Assembly: GCF_900590755.1 (NCBI RefSeq)
Contig: NZ_UUOC01000053.1
Location: 62,001-126,000, forward strand
DNA: 64,000 nt
Direction: 5' to 3'
From: Pseudomonas viridiflava
Lineage (GTDB): Bacteria > Pseudomonadota > Gammaproteobacteria > Pseudomonadales > Pseudomonadaceae
Below the pieces are notes generated by a model. That model had not been told where the DNA came from, ran no database searches, and worked only from the letters and a program-made list of their open reading frames with translations. This document shows, piece by piece, positions 8,283 to 16,144 of this stretch (its first letter is position 1; every line of letters starts with the position of its first letter). A program made the translations under genes and the position numbers.

Positions 8283-9086
8283 TCACTGAAAATCAGAAAT
8301 CGCAGTGAGCTTTTTCTCGCGAACCAGCTTGTATTCGGTCTGGTCGCCATACCAGTGATCCCACAACGCCTGCAATTCGCCGCTGGCTTCCATGTCCACC
8401 AGGGCTTTGTTGATGGCGTCGGTCAGTGCCGTCTCATCTTTCTTGATGCCTACGCAGTTAGGCTCGAAGTGCAACGCCTGATCCAGGAAGCGCATGTTCT
8501 GGCTGCGGGTGTGAAAACGAATCGACGCCGGCTCGGTCATCGCCATGCCCTGCACTTTGCCTTGTTGCAGCGCGAGGAACGCTGAAGGCGCATCCTCAAA
8601 GCCTACGACCTTGGCGTCGGTAATCTGCTGACGTGCATACAACTCAGGTGTCGAGCTCTTGATGGCGCTGACGCGCTTGTCAGCCAGATCGGCGAAGCTG
8701 TTGATACCGCCGTCGCCCTTGACCAACACCTTGATTGGCACTTGATAGTAAGCCGACGAGAAATTGATCTGCTCGGCGCGGTCCTTGGTGTAGCCCAGCG
8801 CGGCAGCAACAACATCCGCACGACCGGAGATCAAGGTCGGAATCCGCGCACTGACGGCCACGCCCTGCAGCTCGGCCTTGACGCCCAGATGCTTGGCCAG
8901 GGATTTACATAGGTCGACGTCCAGACCGACGATTTCCCGAGTTGTCGGATCCTGATAGCCCAGAGGCACGCTGTCGGTCAACGTCGCGCAACGCAAGGTG
9001 CCGCGATCCTTGATGTCCTGCAAACCATCAGCCATTACCGTGGTTGTAGCCATCAACCCCATCAAAGCAAGCAAAACCTTTTTCAT
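8283..9086 (-). CDS. Periplasmic amino-acid binding protein of the ABC importer
   Basis: A 267-residue family-3 solute-binding protein. The N-terminus MKKVLLALMGLMATTTVMA is a signal peptide with cleavage after VMA. The mature part shows the family pattern GYQDPTTREIVGLDVDLCKSLA, IPTLISGRADVVAA and TKDRAEQINFSSAYY, in which the Arg after TKD normally binds the ligand carboxylate. It delivers the solute to the membrane complex encoded downstream. Closest functional types are cystine/glutamate-like binders, but I cannot name the ligand. The aminotransferase gene lies 78 bp upstream on the same strand. Confidence 0.9.
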   Translation of the reverse strand: MKKVLLALMGLMATTTVMADGLQDIKDRGTLRCATLTDSVPLGYQDPTTREIVGLDVDLCKSLAKHLGVKAELQGVAVSARIPTLISGRADVVAAALGYTKDRAEQINFSSAYYQVPIKVLVKGDGGINSFADLADKRVSAIKSSTPELYARQQITDAKVVGFEDAPSAFLALQQGKVQGMAMTEPASIRFHTRSQNMRFLDQALHFEPNCVGIKKDETALTDAINKALVDMEASGELQALWDHWYGDQTEYKLVREKKLTAISDFQ

Positions 9087-9164
9087 GTCGATATCTCTTC
9101 AAGAATGGGGGCAGATTAAAAGCCAATGTACTGCTGCTGTTTAATTGAACTGGCGACTCTTTGG

Positions 9165-10370
9165 TCAGCTCAGCGCCTGGCATGCTTCTTTGATTCTGCG
9201 GCAACCCTCGGCAAGGATCTCGGTGGACGTGGCGAACGACAGACGCAGATAAGGCGACAGTCCATAAGCCGCACCATCAAGGACGGCAACGTTGGCGCTT
9301 TCCAGCAAGTAGTTGCGCACGTCCAGGTCCGATTGCAGCACCGCCCCATCAGGGGTGCGCTTGCCGATCAGGCCGGCGCAGTTGGGGTAGGCATAAAACG
9401 CCCCTTCGATGGCCAGGCACTTGAGGCCCGGAACGTCGTTGAGCATCCTGATGACCAGATCGCGGCGCTCGCCAAACACCCGAGCGGCTTCTTCTACAAA
9501 ACTACCACCATGTTCCAGTGCTGCCACTGCGGCAGCCTGACTCACCGCCGATGCACCGCCAATGCTTTGCGACATCAGCTTGTCCATGGCCTTGATCAGC
9601 GGCAGCGGGCCGCCAGCGTAACCAATGCGCCAGCCCGTCATGGCGTAGGCCTTGGAAACGCCATTGATGACCAGCGTGCGAGCCTTGAGCTCCGGAGCCT
9701 GTACTGCCGGGGCTGGCAGCGGCGCACCGGCATAGTTGAAGTGTTCGTAAATCTCGTCGGTCATCAGCCACACGTGTGGATGGCGAACCAGCACATCAAC
9801 GATGGCCTGCATTTCTGCTTCGCTATAGATCGCACCGCTCGGGTTGTTCGGCGAGTTCAGTACCAGCCACTTGGTCTTCGGAGTGATGGCCGCTTCCAGT
9901 TGCTCAGGCTTGAGCTTGAAGCCTTGGGTGTCCGGGCACTCCAGGATGACGGGCACCCCACCGTTCAATTTGACGATGTCCGGGTAGCTGACCCAGTACG
10001 GCGCAGGGATGATGACCTCGTCGCCTTCGTCCACGGTGCAGGTGAAAGCGGTGTAGATCAGTTGCTTGGCACCCGAACCGACGACAATCTCGGCCAGCGA
10101 ATAATCCAGACCGTTGTCCTGCTTGAACTTGCGCTGCACAGCAGTTTTCAGTTGTTTGGTGCCGGTGGTTGCGGTGTAACGAGTCTGGCCTTGCAGGGCG
10201 GCGGTGCGCGCAGCTTCGATGATCGATGTCGGCGTGACGAAATCCGGCTCGCCAACACAGAAATCGAGAATCTTCTTCCCGGCGGCTTCCAGCTCCATGA
10301 CCCGCGCTTTCGCGGCAACACTGGCGGACGATGCAAAACGGTTCAGTTTGTTCGAAAGCGGGTACGACAT
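9165..10370 (-). CDS. Class I/II PLP-dependent aminotransferase (AspC-like)
   Basis: A 401-residue fold-type I aminotransferase of the bacterial aspartate aminotransferase Ib type. NSPNNPSGAIYS is the substrate/PLP loop, MTDEIYEHFNY carries the PLP-ring Asp-Tyr, and VINGVSKAYAMTGWRIGY carries the Schiff-base Lys. The C-terminal YLRLSFATS holds the substrate carboxylate Arg. It would convert an amino acid to its 2-oxo acid with a keto acceptor. As the promoter-proximal gene of the cassette, it most likely transaminates the imported compound, giving the kind of 2-oxo acid that the RraA-type aldolase could cleave. A general aspartate aminotransferase role remains possible. Confidence 0.88.
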   Translation of the reverse strand: MSYPLSNKLNRFASSASVAAKARVMELEAAGKKILDFCVGEPDFVTPTSIIEAARTAALQGQTRYTATTGTKQLKTAVQRKFKQDNGLDYSLAEIVVGSGAKQLIYTAFTCTVDEGDEVIIPAPYWVSYPDIVKLNGGVPVILECPDTQGFKLKPEQLEAAITPKTKWLVLNSPNNPSGAIYSEAEMQAIVDVLVRHPHVWLMTDEIYEHFNYAGAPLPAPAVQAPELKARTLVINGVSKAYAMTGWRIGYAGGPLPLIKAMDKLMSQSIGGASAVSQAAAVAALEHGGSFVEEAARVFGERRDLVIRMLNDVPGLKCLAIEGAFYAYPNCAGLIGKRTPDGAVLQSDLDVRNYLLESANVAVLDGAAYGLSPYLRLSFATSTEILAEGCRRIKEACQALS

Positions 10371-10522
10371 GCGGGATGACCTGTGGGTTTAGGCTCGGTT
10401 GAACTGAAGATTACTTTTTGATGAATCGAACAAAAAGCGATTTTTAGTTGGAGAAAACCATCTCCTTAGGGCATCTTTGTGGGGCGGTTATGAGGAAAAC
10501 CTACCTTCTACCAACCCCAATC

Positions 10523-10612
10523 CTGTAGGAGTGAGCTTGCTCGCGATTGGGCCTATCCGTTGATAAATCACCGTCTGACCTGACGCTATCGCGAGCAAGC
10601 TCACTCCTACAG
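10523..10612. repeat. REP-type palindrome, GTGAGCTTGCTCGCGAT family
   Basis: CTGTAGGAGTGAGCTTGCTCGCGAT is mirrored by ATCGCGAGCAAGCTCACTCCTACAG; the arms are nearly perfect with a central 40-base spacer. It lies in the divergent promoter region between the aminotransferase and the LysR gene, which is unusual for a REP. A second copy is at 44403. Confidence 0.85.
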
Positions 10613-10657
10613 AAATCGTTCTAACTCAATTAGTTATGTGTTTCAGGAATAGGCCCG

Positions 10658-11557
10658 ATGATCACCATCAAACAGATAGAAGCCATTTTCTGGGTCGCTC
10701 GCCTCGGCAGCTTTGATTCGGCGGCCGATCATCTCAATACCACTCAGTCGGCAATCTCCAAACGCATTCAGGATCTGGAAGCCCGTTACGGCCAGCCACT
10801 GTTTGATCGATCTCGTCGAACCGCCCAGCTGACACCGATGGGTGAGGAACTGGTGGCGCTGGCCGCAAGTTTGTTGAATCAGCGCGATGCCATGCTGCAG
10901 CGCCTGGAAAGCCCGGAGAATCTGCAACGCAAGCTTCGCCTGGGGGTTACCGAACTGACCGCCCTGACCTGGCTACCCGACCTGGTCAGCGGCATTCGCA
11001 ACGCCTATCCACATGTGGAAATCATTCCGGAAGTGGACCTCAGTCCCGTGCTCTACGAGCGGCTGGCGAGCAACTCCATCGACCTGATCATCGTGCCGGA
11101 CATATTCAAGGACAATCGCTTCTCCGCCGAGACGCTGAAGCCGGTGGAAAACGCCTGGATGTGCATCCCTGCCCTGGCAGGCACGCATACGCAAATGACC
11201 CTGGAAGAACTGGCGTCGCGGACACTGATCATTCAGGGCGCCTTGTCCGGCATGGGCATGGCGTATGGGCAATGGTTCAAGATGAAGGGCATCGACATCC
11301 CCAAATCCATCACCTGCAATAACTTGCTGGCGCAAATTGGTCTGGCCGTCTCCGGCCTGGCGACCGCCTGCCTGCCGCTGCACTGCCTGGGCCATGTGCT
11401 TGATCGCAAGATTCTGCAGCGTCTGGACGTCACCCCCGCGCTGCCGCAGATCACCTACAAAGCGATGCATCGCAGCACGGAAGACGACCGATTCATGGCC
11501 GCCATTCTCGGCATCACCCGCAACGCCTGTGACTTCACCAAGTTCATTATTCATTAA
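10658..11557 (+). CDS. LysR-type transcriptional regulator
   Basis: A 299-residue LTTR. The N-terminal winged helix-turn-helix is clear (IEAIFWVARLGSFDSAADHLNTTQSAISKRIQDLE), followed by a C-terminal ligand-binding domain. It is divergent from the aminotransferase-transporter-hydrolase-aldolase cassette, the usual arrangement for a LysR regulator and its target, so it is likely the cassette's regulator. It could also act on arsB downstream (161-bp gap). The cognate effector is unknown. Confidence 0.9.
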   Translation: MITIKQIEAIFWVARLGSFDSAADHLNTTQSAISKRIQDLEARYGQPLFDRSRRTAQLTPMGEELVALAASLLNQRDAMLQRLESPENLQRKLRLGVTELTALTWLPDLVSGIRNAYPHVEIIPEVDLSPVLYERLASNSIDLIIVPDIFKDNRFSAETLKPVENAWMCIPALAGTHTQMTLEELASRTLIIQGALSGMGMAYGQWFKMKGIDIPKSITCNNLLAQIGLAVSGLATACLPLHCLGHVLDRKILQRLDVTPALPQITYKAMHRSTEDDRFMAAILGITRNACDFTKFIIH

Positions 11558-11718
11558 AGGCAAAACGGAGCCTGCACAGTCGACGCTGGACGTTCTGACC
11601 GTAACCAAGCAAGCTCGATCAGCCTGGATTGATGACCATCGAAGGCGGCTGGCTTCGATGCAAGACAGGCCCGTACGCCCGATCTCCTGCTGCTGAATTT
11701 CTGACCTGGAACATACCC

Positions 11719-13008
11719 ATGCTCATAGCCGCGTCGATTTTCGTCGTTACGCTCGTGTTCGTTATCTGGCAACCCAAGGGACTGGGCGTCGGCTGGAGTG
11801 CAGCAGGGGGTGCCGTGCTGGCATTGCTGACTGGCGTGGTCAGCCTGGGAGATGTCCCCGTTGTCTGGCATATCGTCTGGAACGCCACCGGGACCTTCAT
11901 TGCCGTGATCGTCATCAGTTTGTTGCTTGATGAAGCCGGCTTCTTCAAATGGGCAGCACTGCATGTCGCCCGCTGGGGGCGCGGCAAGGGCGGACGCCTG
12001 TTTGCGCTGATGATCCTGCTCGGGGCAGCCGTCTCGGCACTTTTCGCCAACGATGGCGCAGCACTGATTCTGACGCCCATCGTTATCGCTATGCTGACGG
12101 CGCTGCGATTCAGCCCGGCATCGACCCTCGCGTTTGTAATGGCCGCAGGCTTCATCGCCGACACCGCCAGTCTGCCCATGGTGGTTTCCAACCTGGTCAA
12201 CATCGTTTCGGCAGACTTCTTCGGGGTGGGTTTCGGCGAATATGCATCGGTGATGTGGCCCGTGAACCTGGTCGCGGTGGCCGCGACACTGCTCATGCTC
12301 TGGCTGTTTTATCGCAAGGACATCCCCGCCCAGTACGACCCCGAGGAACTGGAGAAGCCCGAGGCGGCTATTCGTGACCGGGCCACGTTCATCGCGGGGT
12401 GGTGGGTACTCGGCCTGCTGCTGGTTGGCCTGCTGGCGCTGGAACCGTTAGGCATTCCCGTCAGCGCCGTTGCGGCGGCCTGTGCCGTGATCCTGCTGGT
12501 CATCGCAGGTAAAGGCCACATCATCTCGACACGAAAGGTCATCAAGCATGCACCCTGGCAAATCGTGGTGTTTTCGCTGGGGATGTATCTGGTGGTTTAC
12601 GGCCTGCGCAATGCCGGGCTGACTGATGCCCTATCACGATTGCTGAACCTGTTCGCCGAGCAGGGTCTGTGGGCCGCCACTATAGGCACGGGCATCACCA
12701 CGGCGCTGCTGTCATCCATTATGAACAACCTGCCCAGCGTGCTCATGGGTGCGCTGTCCATTCAGGGGAGCGACGCTACGGGGCTGGTGCGGGAGGCAAT
12801 GATTTACGCCAACGTCATCGGTTGTGATCTCGGCCCGAAGATCACCCCCATCGGGAGCCTGGCCACACTGCTGTGGCTTCATGTCCTGGCGAAAAAAGAC
12901 ATTCGCATCACCTGGGGCTACTACTTCAAAGTCGGCAGCGTCCTGACCCTGCCTATCTTGCTGGTCACGCTGGCGGCGCTGGCGTTGCGGCTGAGCATTC
13001 CCGGATAG
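11719..13008 (+). CDS. arsB: Arsenite efflux pump ArsB
   Basis: A 429-residue polytopic membrane protein, the same length as E. coli ArsB and closely similar to it throughout. Conserved stretches include FVIWQPKGLGVGWSA, ALFANDGAALILTPIVIAML, MAAGFIADTASLPMVVSNL and NVIGCDLGPKITPIGSLATL. It extrudes arsenite or antimonite by proton exchange, alone or with ArsA. I chose the ATG at 11719 by family alignment; the frame is open back to 11629. No arsR, arsC or arsH is present nearby, so it is an orphan pump gene. Its regulation is unclear. Confidence 0.92.
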   Translation: MLIAASIFVVTLVFVIWQPKGLGVGWSAAGGAVLALLTGVVSLGDVPVVWHIVWNATGTFIAVIVISLLLDEAGFFKWAALHVARWGRGKGGRLFALMILLGAAVSALFANDGAALILTPIVIAMLTALRFSPASTLAFVMAAGFIADTASLPMVVSNLVNIVSADFFGVGFGEYASVMWPVNLVAVAATLLMLWLFYRKDIPAQYDPEELEKPEAAIRDRATFIAGWWVLGLLLVGLLALEPLGIPVSAVAAACAVILLVIAGKGHIISTRKVIKHAPWQIVVFSLGMYLVVYGLRNAGLTDALSRLLNLFAEQGLWAATIGTGITTALLSSIMNNLPSVLMGALSIQGSDATGLVREAMIYANVIGCDLGPKITPIGSLATLLWLHVLAKKDIRITWGYYFKVGSVLTLPILLVTLAALALRLSIPG

Positions 13009-13053
13009 GAGCCATCAGCAAAAAAGCGCCGCGGGTGAGGGCTAATCGCGCAG

Positions 13054-13101
13054 GCAAAAAAAAACCTGGAAATCCTCACTTTCGTGGGCCTTCCAGGTTT
13101 T
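13054..13101. terminator. Bidirectional terminator between arsB and tRNA-Lys
   Basis: An 11-bp perfect inverted repeat (13061-13071 with 13091-13101, arm AAAACCTGGAA) is preceded by a long A-run, so it can end transcription from the tRNA-Lys side on the minus strand. T-rich sequence on the plus side is weaker. The stem and loop are nearly the same as at 719-762. Confidence 0.7.
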
Positions 13102-13116
13102 CAAACTGCAAAAAAG

Positions 13117-13192
13117 TGGTGGGTCGTGTGGGATTCGAACCTACGACCAATTGGTTAAAAGCCAACTGCTCTACCAACTGAGCTAACGACCC
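13117..13192 (-). tRNA. tRNA-Lys (anticodon TTT)
   Basis: The minus strand reads GGGTCGTTAGCTCAGTTGG, anticodon loop CTTTTAA with anticodon TTT, T-loop GGTTCGAATCC and an encoded 3' CCA, total 76 nt. The acceptor arms GGGTCGT/ACGACCC pair perfectly. This tRNA-Lys locus next to queC corresponds to the PA0976.1 locus of P. aeruginosa, a known integration site for genomic islands. Its 3' end faces arsB. Confidence 0.97.
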
Positions 13193-13255
13193 TCTGTTGC
13201 GTGGCGCGTATATTACTGATTTCTATGAGTAATTCAACACCTAATCTCAATTATT

Positions 13256-13930
13256 TTAAAAATACTTTGTCGGGTCACTGATTCCGGCGTTTGCGAAGCC
13301 TTCTGCACGCAGACGGCAGCTGTCGCATTTGGCGCATGCGCGGCCCTGATCATCGGCCTGATAGCAGGAAACGGTCAGGCTGTAGTCGACGCCCAGACGC
13401 ACGCCAGCTTTGACGATATCGGCCTTGCTCAGATTCTGCAGCGGAGCCTGGATTGTGAAGCCGTTGCCTTCCACGCCCGCCTTGGTCGCAAGATTAGCCA
13501 TGCGCTCGAAAGCTTCGACGAACTCCGGACGGCAATCCGGGTAGCCTGAATAATCCACGGCATTGACACCAATGAAGATGTCCCGCGCGCCCAACACTTC
13601 TGCCCAGCCCAGCGCCAGGGACAGGAACACGGTATTGCGCGCAGGCACGTAAGTCACCGGAATGCCTTCGCCTGGGGTTTCCGGGACGTCGATGGAGCTG
13701 TCAGTCAGCGCTGAACCGCCAATGCCGTTGAGATCAAGGCCGATCACCTTGTGCTCGACCGCACCCAGATCGCGAGCTACACGGGCAGCCGCGTCCAGCT
13801 CGGCACGATGGCGCTGACCGTAGTCGAAACTCATGGTGTAGCAGGCGTAACCCTGCTCGCGGGCCATGGCGACGACAGTGGCTGAGTCGAGGCCACCGGA
13901 CAGAAGGATTACCGCTCTTTTTTCAGTCAT
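13256..13930 (-). CDS. queC: 7-cyano-7-deazaguanine synthase QueC
   Basis: A 224-residue ATP-dependent enzyme that converts 7-carboxy-7-deazaguanine and ammonia to preQ0 in queuosine synthesis. The PP-loop is LLSGGLDSATVVA, and the C-terminal zinc site is visible as CYQADDQGRACAKCDSC. I chose the ATG at 13930 because it gives MTEKRAVILL, the usual family start; an in-frame ATG at 13945 would add five residues. It follows queE by 17 bp from this start, consistent with one transcript. Confidence 0.95.
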   Translation of the reverse strand: MTEKRAVILLSGGLDSATVVAMAREQGYACYTMSFDYGQRHRAELDAAARVARDLGAVEHKVIGLDLNGIGGSALTDSSIDVPETPGEGIPVTYVPARNTVFLSLALGWAEVLGARDIFIGVNAVDYSGYPDCRPEFVEAFERMANLATKAGVEGNGFTIQAPLQNLSKADIVKAGVRLGVDYSLTVSCYQADDQGRACAKCDSCRLRAEGFANAGISDPTKYF

Positions 13931-13947
13931 GGTTGATTCACTCATTT

Positions 13948-14595
13948 TCAGCGCCCCGGCTCATCGTTCCAGAGAAATTTATGCAGCTGCATCTGCAGAC
14001 GCACTGGCAGGTTGTCAGCAACGATCCAGTCAGCCAGGTCCCGGGCATTCAGCTCGTGATGGCTTGGGGAGAACAGCACCTCATCGGCGCGACGCTCAAG
14101 ACCATACTGGATCAGCTTGGACACTGCCCAGTCGTAGTCTTCCCGCGAACAGATCACGAACTTGACCTGATCGTTGGGTGTCAGCAGATCGATGTTCTCG
14201 TAGCGATTGCGTGCGACTTCTTTGGAGCCTGGGGTTTTCAGGTCGAGAATACGGCTGACACGGGTATCGACGGCAGAAATGTCCAGTGCACCACTGGTTT
14301 CCAGCGAAACTTCGTAGCCGGCGTCGCACAGACGCTTGAGCAGCGGGATCGCATTGGGCTGGGCCAGCGGCTCGCCGCCGGTCACACAGACGTAGCGCGG
14401 ACGGTATTCGGCGACTTGGGCGAGGATGTCGTCCAGGGTCTGAATCGTACCGCCACTGAATGCGTAAGCGCTGTCGCAGTATTGGCAACGCAACGGGCAG
14501 CCGGTGAGCCGGACAAATACAGTAGGCAGGCCTGCTGTACGCGTCTCACCCTGCAACGAGTAAAAGACTTCGGTGATACGTAATGTTTCTTGCAT
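13948..14595 (-). CDS. queE: 7-carboxy-7-deazaguanine synthase QueE
   Basis: A 215-residue radical SAM enzyme that contracts 6-carboxytetrahydropterin to 7-carboxy-7-deazaguanine. The cluster-binding motif is GCPLRCQYCD, preceded by EVFYSLQGETRTAG, and SAM binding is marked by VTGGEPLAQPN. The ATG at 14595 (MQETLRI) fits the family; a GTG at 14604 is an alternative. Its product is the substrate of QueC encoded next. Confidence 0.95.
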   Translation of the reverse strand: MQETLRITEVFYSLQGETRTAGLPTVFVRLTGCPLRCQYCDSAYAFSGGTIQTLDDILAQVAEYRPRYVCVTGGEPLAQPNAIPLLKRLCDAGYEVSLETSGALDISAVDTRVSRILDLKTPGSKEVARNRYENIDLLTPNDQVKFVICSREDYDWAVSKLIQYGLERRADEVLFSPSHHELNARDLADWIVADNLPVRLQMQLHKFLWNDEPGR

Positions 14596-14718
14596 AGGGG
14601 CCACGGGCGTAACAGCTAGACAGGCCGTCCGCCTCCGTCAGGCACTTCAAAACACCCTGCAAACGCAGAATCCAGAGAAGCGTAATAAATACCGGAATTT
14701 CGGGTGGCGAATTCTAAC

Positions 14719-14745
14719 GAAAAAAGCCGCGACAAGCGCGGCTTT
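14719..14745 (-). terminator. Terminator of the tol-pal operon
   Basis: A short stem (GCCGC/GCGGC with flanking AAA/TTT) and a six-base T-run on the minus strand lie 22 bp after the cpoB stop codon. Confidence 0.75.
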
Positions 14746-14766
14746 CTTGAATGACGGGTCAAGCTA

Positions 14767-15585
14767 TTACAGACGCTGAAGGTCTCGTTGTGCCAATTGG
14801 GCAGCGGAAGTGCCCGGATATTGCGCGACAACCTGCTGCAAAATGCCTTTTACCTTGTCGGTATGACCCAGGCGGCGCTCGACATCAGCCAGCTTGTAGA
14901 GGGAGTCAGGCACCTTGGCGTGCTTCGGGTAAGCCTGGCTCACTTTGGCAAATGCCTGGCCAGCGCCTTGCAGATCGCCTTTGGCCAGATTCACTTCCCC
15001 CAACCAGTACTGAGCGTTGCCCGCGTAAGAGCTGTTCGGGTATTTGCGCAGGAAAGCGGTAAAAGCCTGGCTGGCCTTGTCGAAATCCTTGGCTTTGATC
15101 AGGTCAAAGGCTGCTTCGTAATAAAGCTTCTCTTTGGCTGGATCGGGTGGTTCAGTCCCTGTCATCGGCGCTTGAGCAGCCGGTGCAGCAGGTGTACCGC
15201 TGGCGTTGATGTCGCCGCCAGGGGCTGGAGAATTATTGGAAGCCGCTGCGGCTGCGCCGCCTGCTCCGATGCGTGAATCCAGATCCTGATACCGCTCTAG
15301 CGCTTCTTGCTTCATGCGCTGGATATCGTTTTGCTGGACCTCGACCATACCGCGCAAACGCGCGATTTCGTCCTGCATTTGTTGCAACTGCATGAACAGC
15401 TGACCTTGTGCCGAGGGCGGGGCCGAAACCCCTCCCCCGGCATAGGCGCCGGACGTGCCATAACCTGCTGGCGGATAACTGCTGCTGCCAGAGCCAGAAT
15501 TGTTATCGACCACAGGAGCCGCACCCCACGCAAAAAGCGGAAGAGTGAGGGCCAATACGGTTACAGCACGTCGGCACGTTCGCAT
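14767..15585 (-). CDS. cpoB: Cell division coordinator CpoB (YbgF)
   Basis: A 272-residue periplasmic protein: signal peptide ending near AWGA, a trimerising coiled coil (about residues 60-100, MQLQQMQDEIARLRGMVEVQ), a low-complexity Gly/Ala/Pro linker, and C-terminal TPR repeats (YYEAAFDLIKAKDFDKASQAF, YAGNAQYWLGEVNLAKGDLQ). CpoB links Tol-Pal constriction to septal peptidoglycan synthesis and interacts with TolA. It is the last gene of tolQRAB-pal-cpoB and starts 6 bp after pal. Confidence 0.94.
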   Translation of the reverse strand: MRTCRRAVTVLALTLPLFAWGAAPVVDNNSGSGSSSYPPAGYGTSGAYAGGGVSAPPSAQGQLFMQLQQMQDEIARLRGMVEVQQNDIQRMKQEALERYQDLDSRIGAGGAAAAASNNSPAPGGDINASGTPAAPAAQAPMTGTEPPDPAKEKLYYEAAFDLIKAKDFDKASQAFTAFLRKYPNSSYAGNAQYWLGEVNLAKGDLQGAGQAFAKVSQAYPKHAKVPDSLYKLADVERRLGHTDKVKGILQQVVAQYPGTSAAQLAQRDLQRL

Positions 15586-15591
15586 GTCAAA

Positions 15592-16089
15592 TTACTTACG
15601 CAGTTCGACGCGACGGTTTTGAGCCCAGGACTGCTCGTCGTTGCCGGTAGCAACTGGACGCTCTTCGCCGTAGGAAACCAGTTCCAGCTGAGCTGGGGAA
15701 ACACCTTGCAGTACCAGGTAGCGTTGAACGGCTTTCGCACGACGCTCGCCCAGTGCCATGTTGTACTCGCGAGTACCACGTTCGTCGGTGTTACCTTCCA
15801 GAACAACGCGAGCGCCGTTGGATTTCAGGTCTTTAGCGTGAACATCCAGGGAGCGCATTGCTTCTGGCTTCAGGTCCGAACTGTCGTATTCGAAGTAGAA
15901 GGTGGTGATTGCGCGCAGAGCAGCTTCTTCGCTCAGGCTGCCATCAACAGCACCAGTGTTAGCGCCGTAACCAGCGTTAGGGTCAACAGCGCCTGCACCG
16001 GCGTTGTCGCCGCCTTTGGACGAGCAACCTACAGCTACAGCCATGGCCAGAGCCAGCGCAGCAAACTTACCAAACTTCAGCATTTCCAT
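15592..16089 (-). CDS. pal: Peptidoglycan-associated lipoprotein Pal (OprL)
   Basis: A 165-residue outer-membrane lipoprotein. The lipobox VAVGC places the lipidated Cys at residue 22. The C-terminal OmpA-like domain, which binds peptidoglycan, shows LEGNTDERGTREYNMALGER. The ATG at 16089 has TAGGAG 9 bases upstream; the open frame to 16125 lacks a better site. Pal anchors the outer membrane to the wall and exchanges partners with TolB. Confidence 0.97.
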   Translation of the reverse strand: MEMLKFGKFAALALAMAVAVGCSSKGGDNAGAGAVDPNAGYGANTGAVDGSLSEEAALRAITTFYFEYDSSDLKPEAMRSLDVHAKDLKSNGARVVLEGNTDERGTREYNMALGERRAKAVQRYLVLQGVSPAQLELVSYGEERPVATGNDEQSWAQNRRVELRK

Positions 16090-16144
16090 CGTGAAACTCC
16101 TAATGAACCCCAGTGTGTTAAGCAAATCTTTTTGTAGCGCCGCG

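Noticed and set aside
656..13116. Integrated genomic island at tRNA-Lys
   Set aside because: The location and accessory gene content fit, but I see no integrase and no repeat of the tRNA 3' end as att site on the far side. Reported only as a variable interval.
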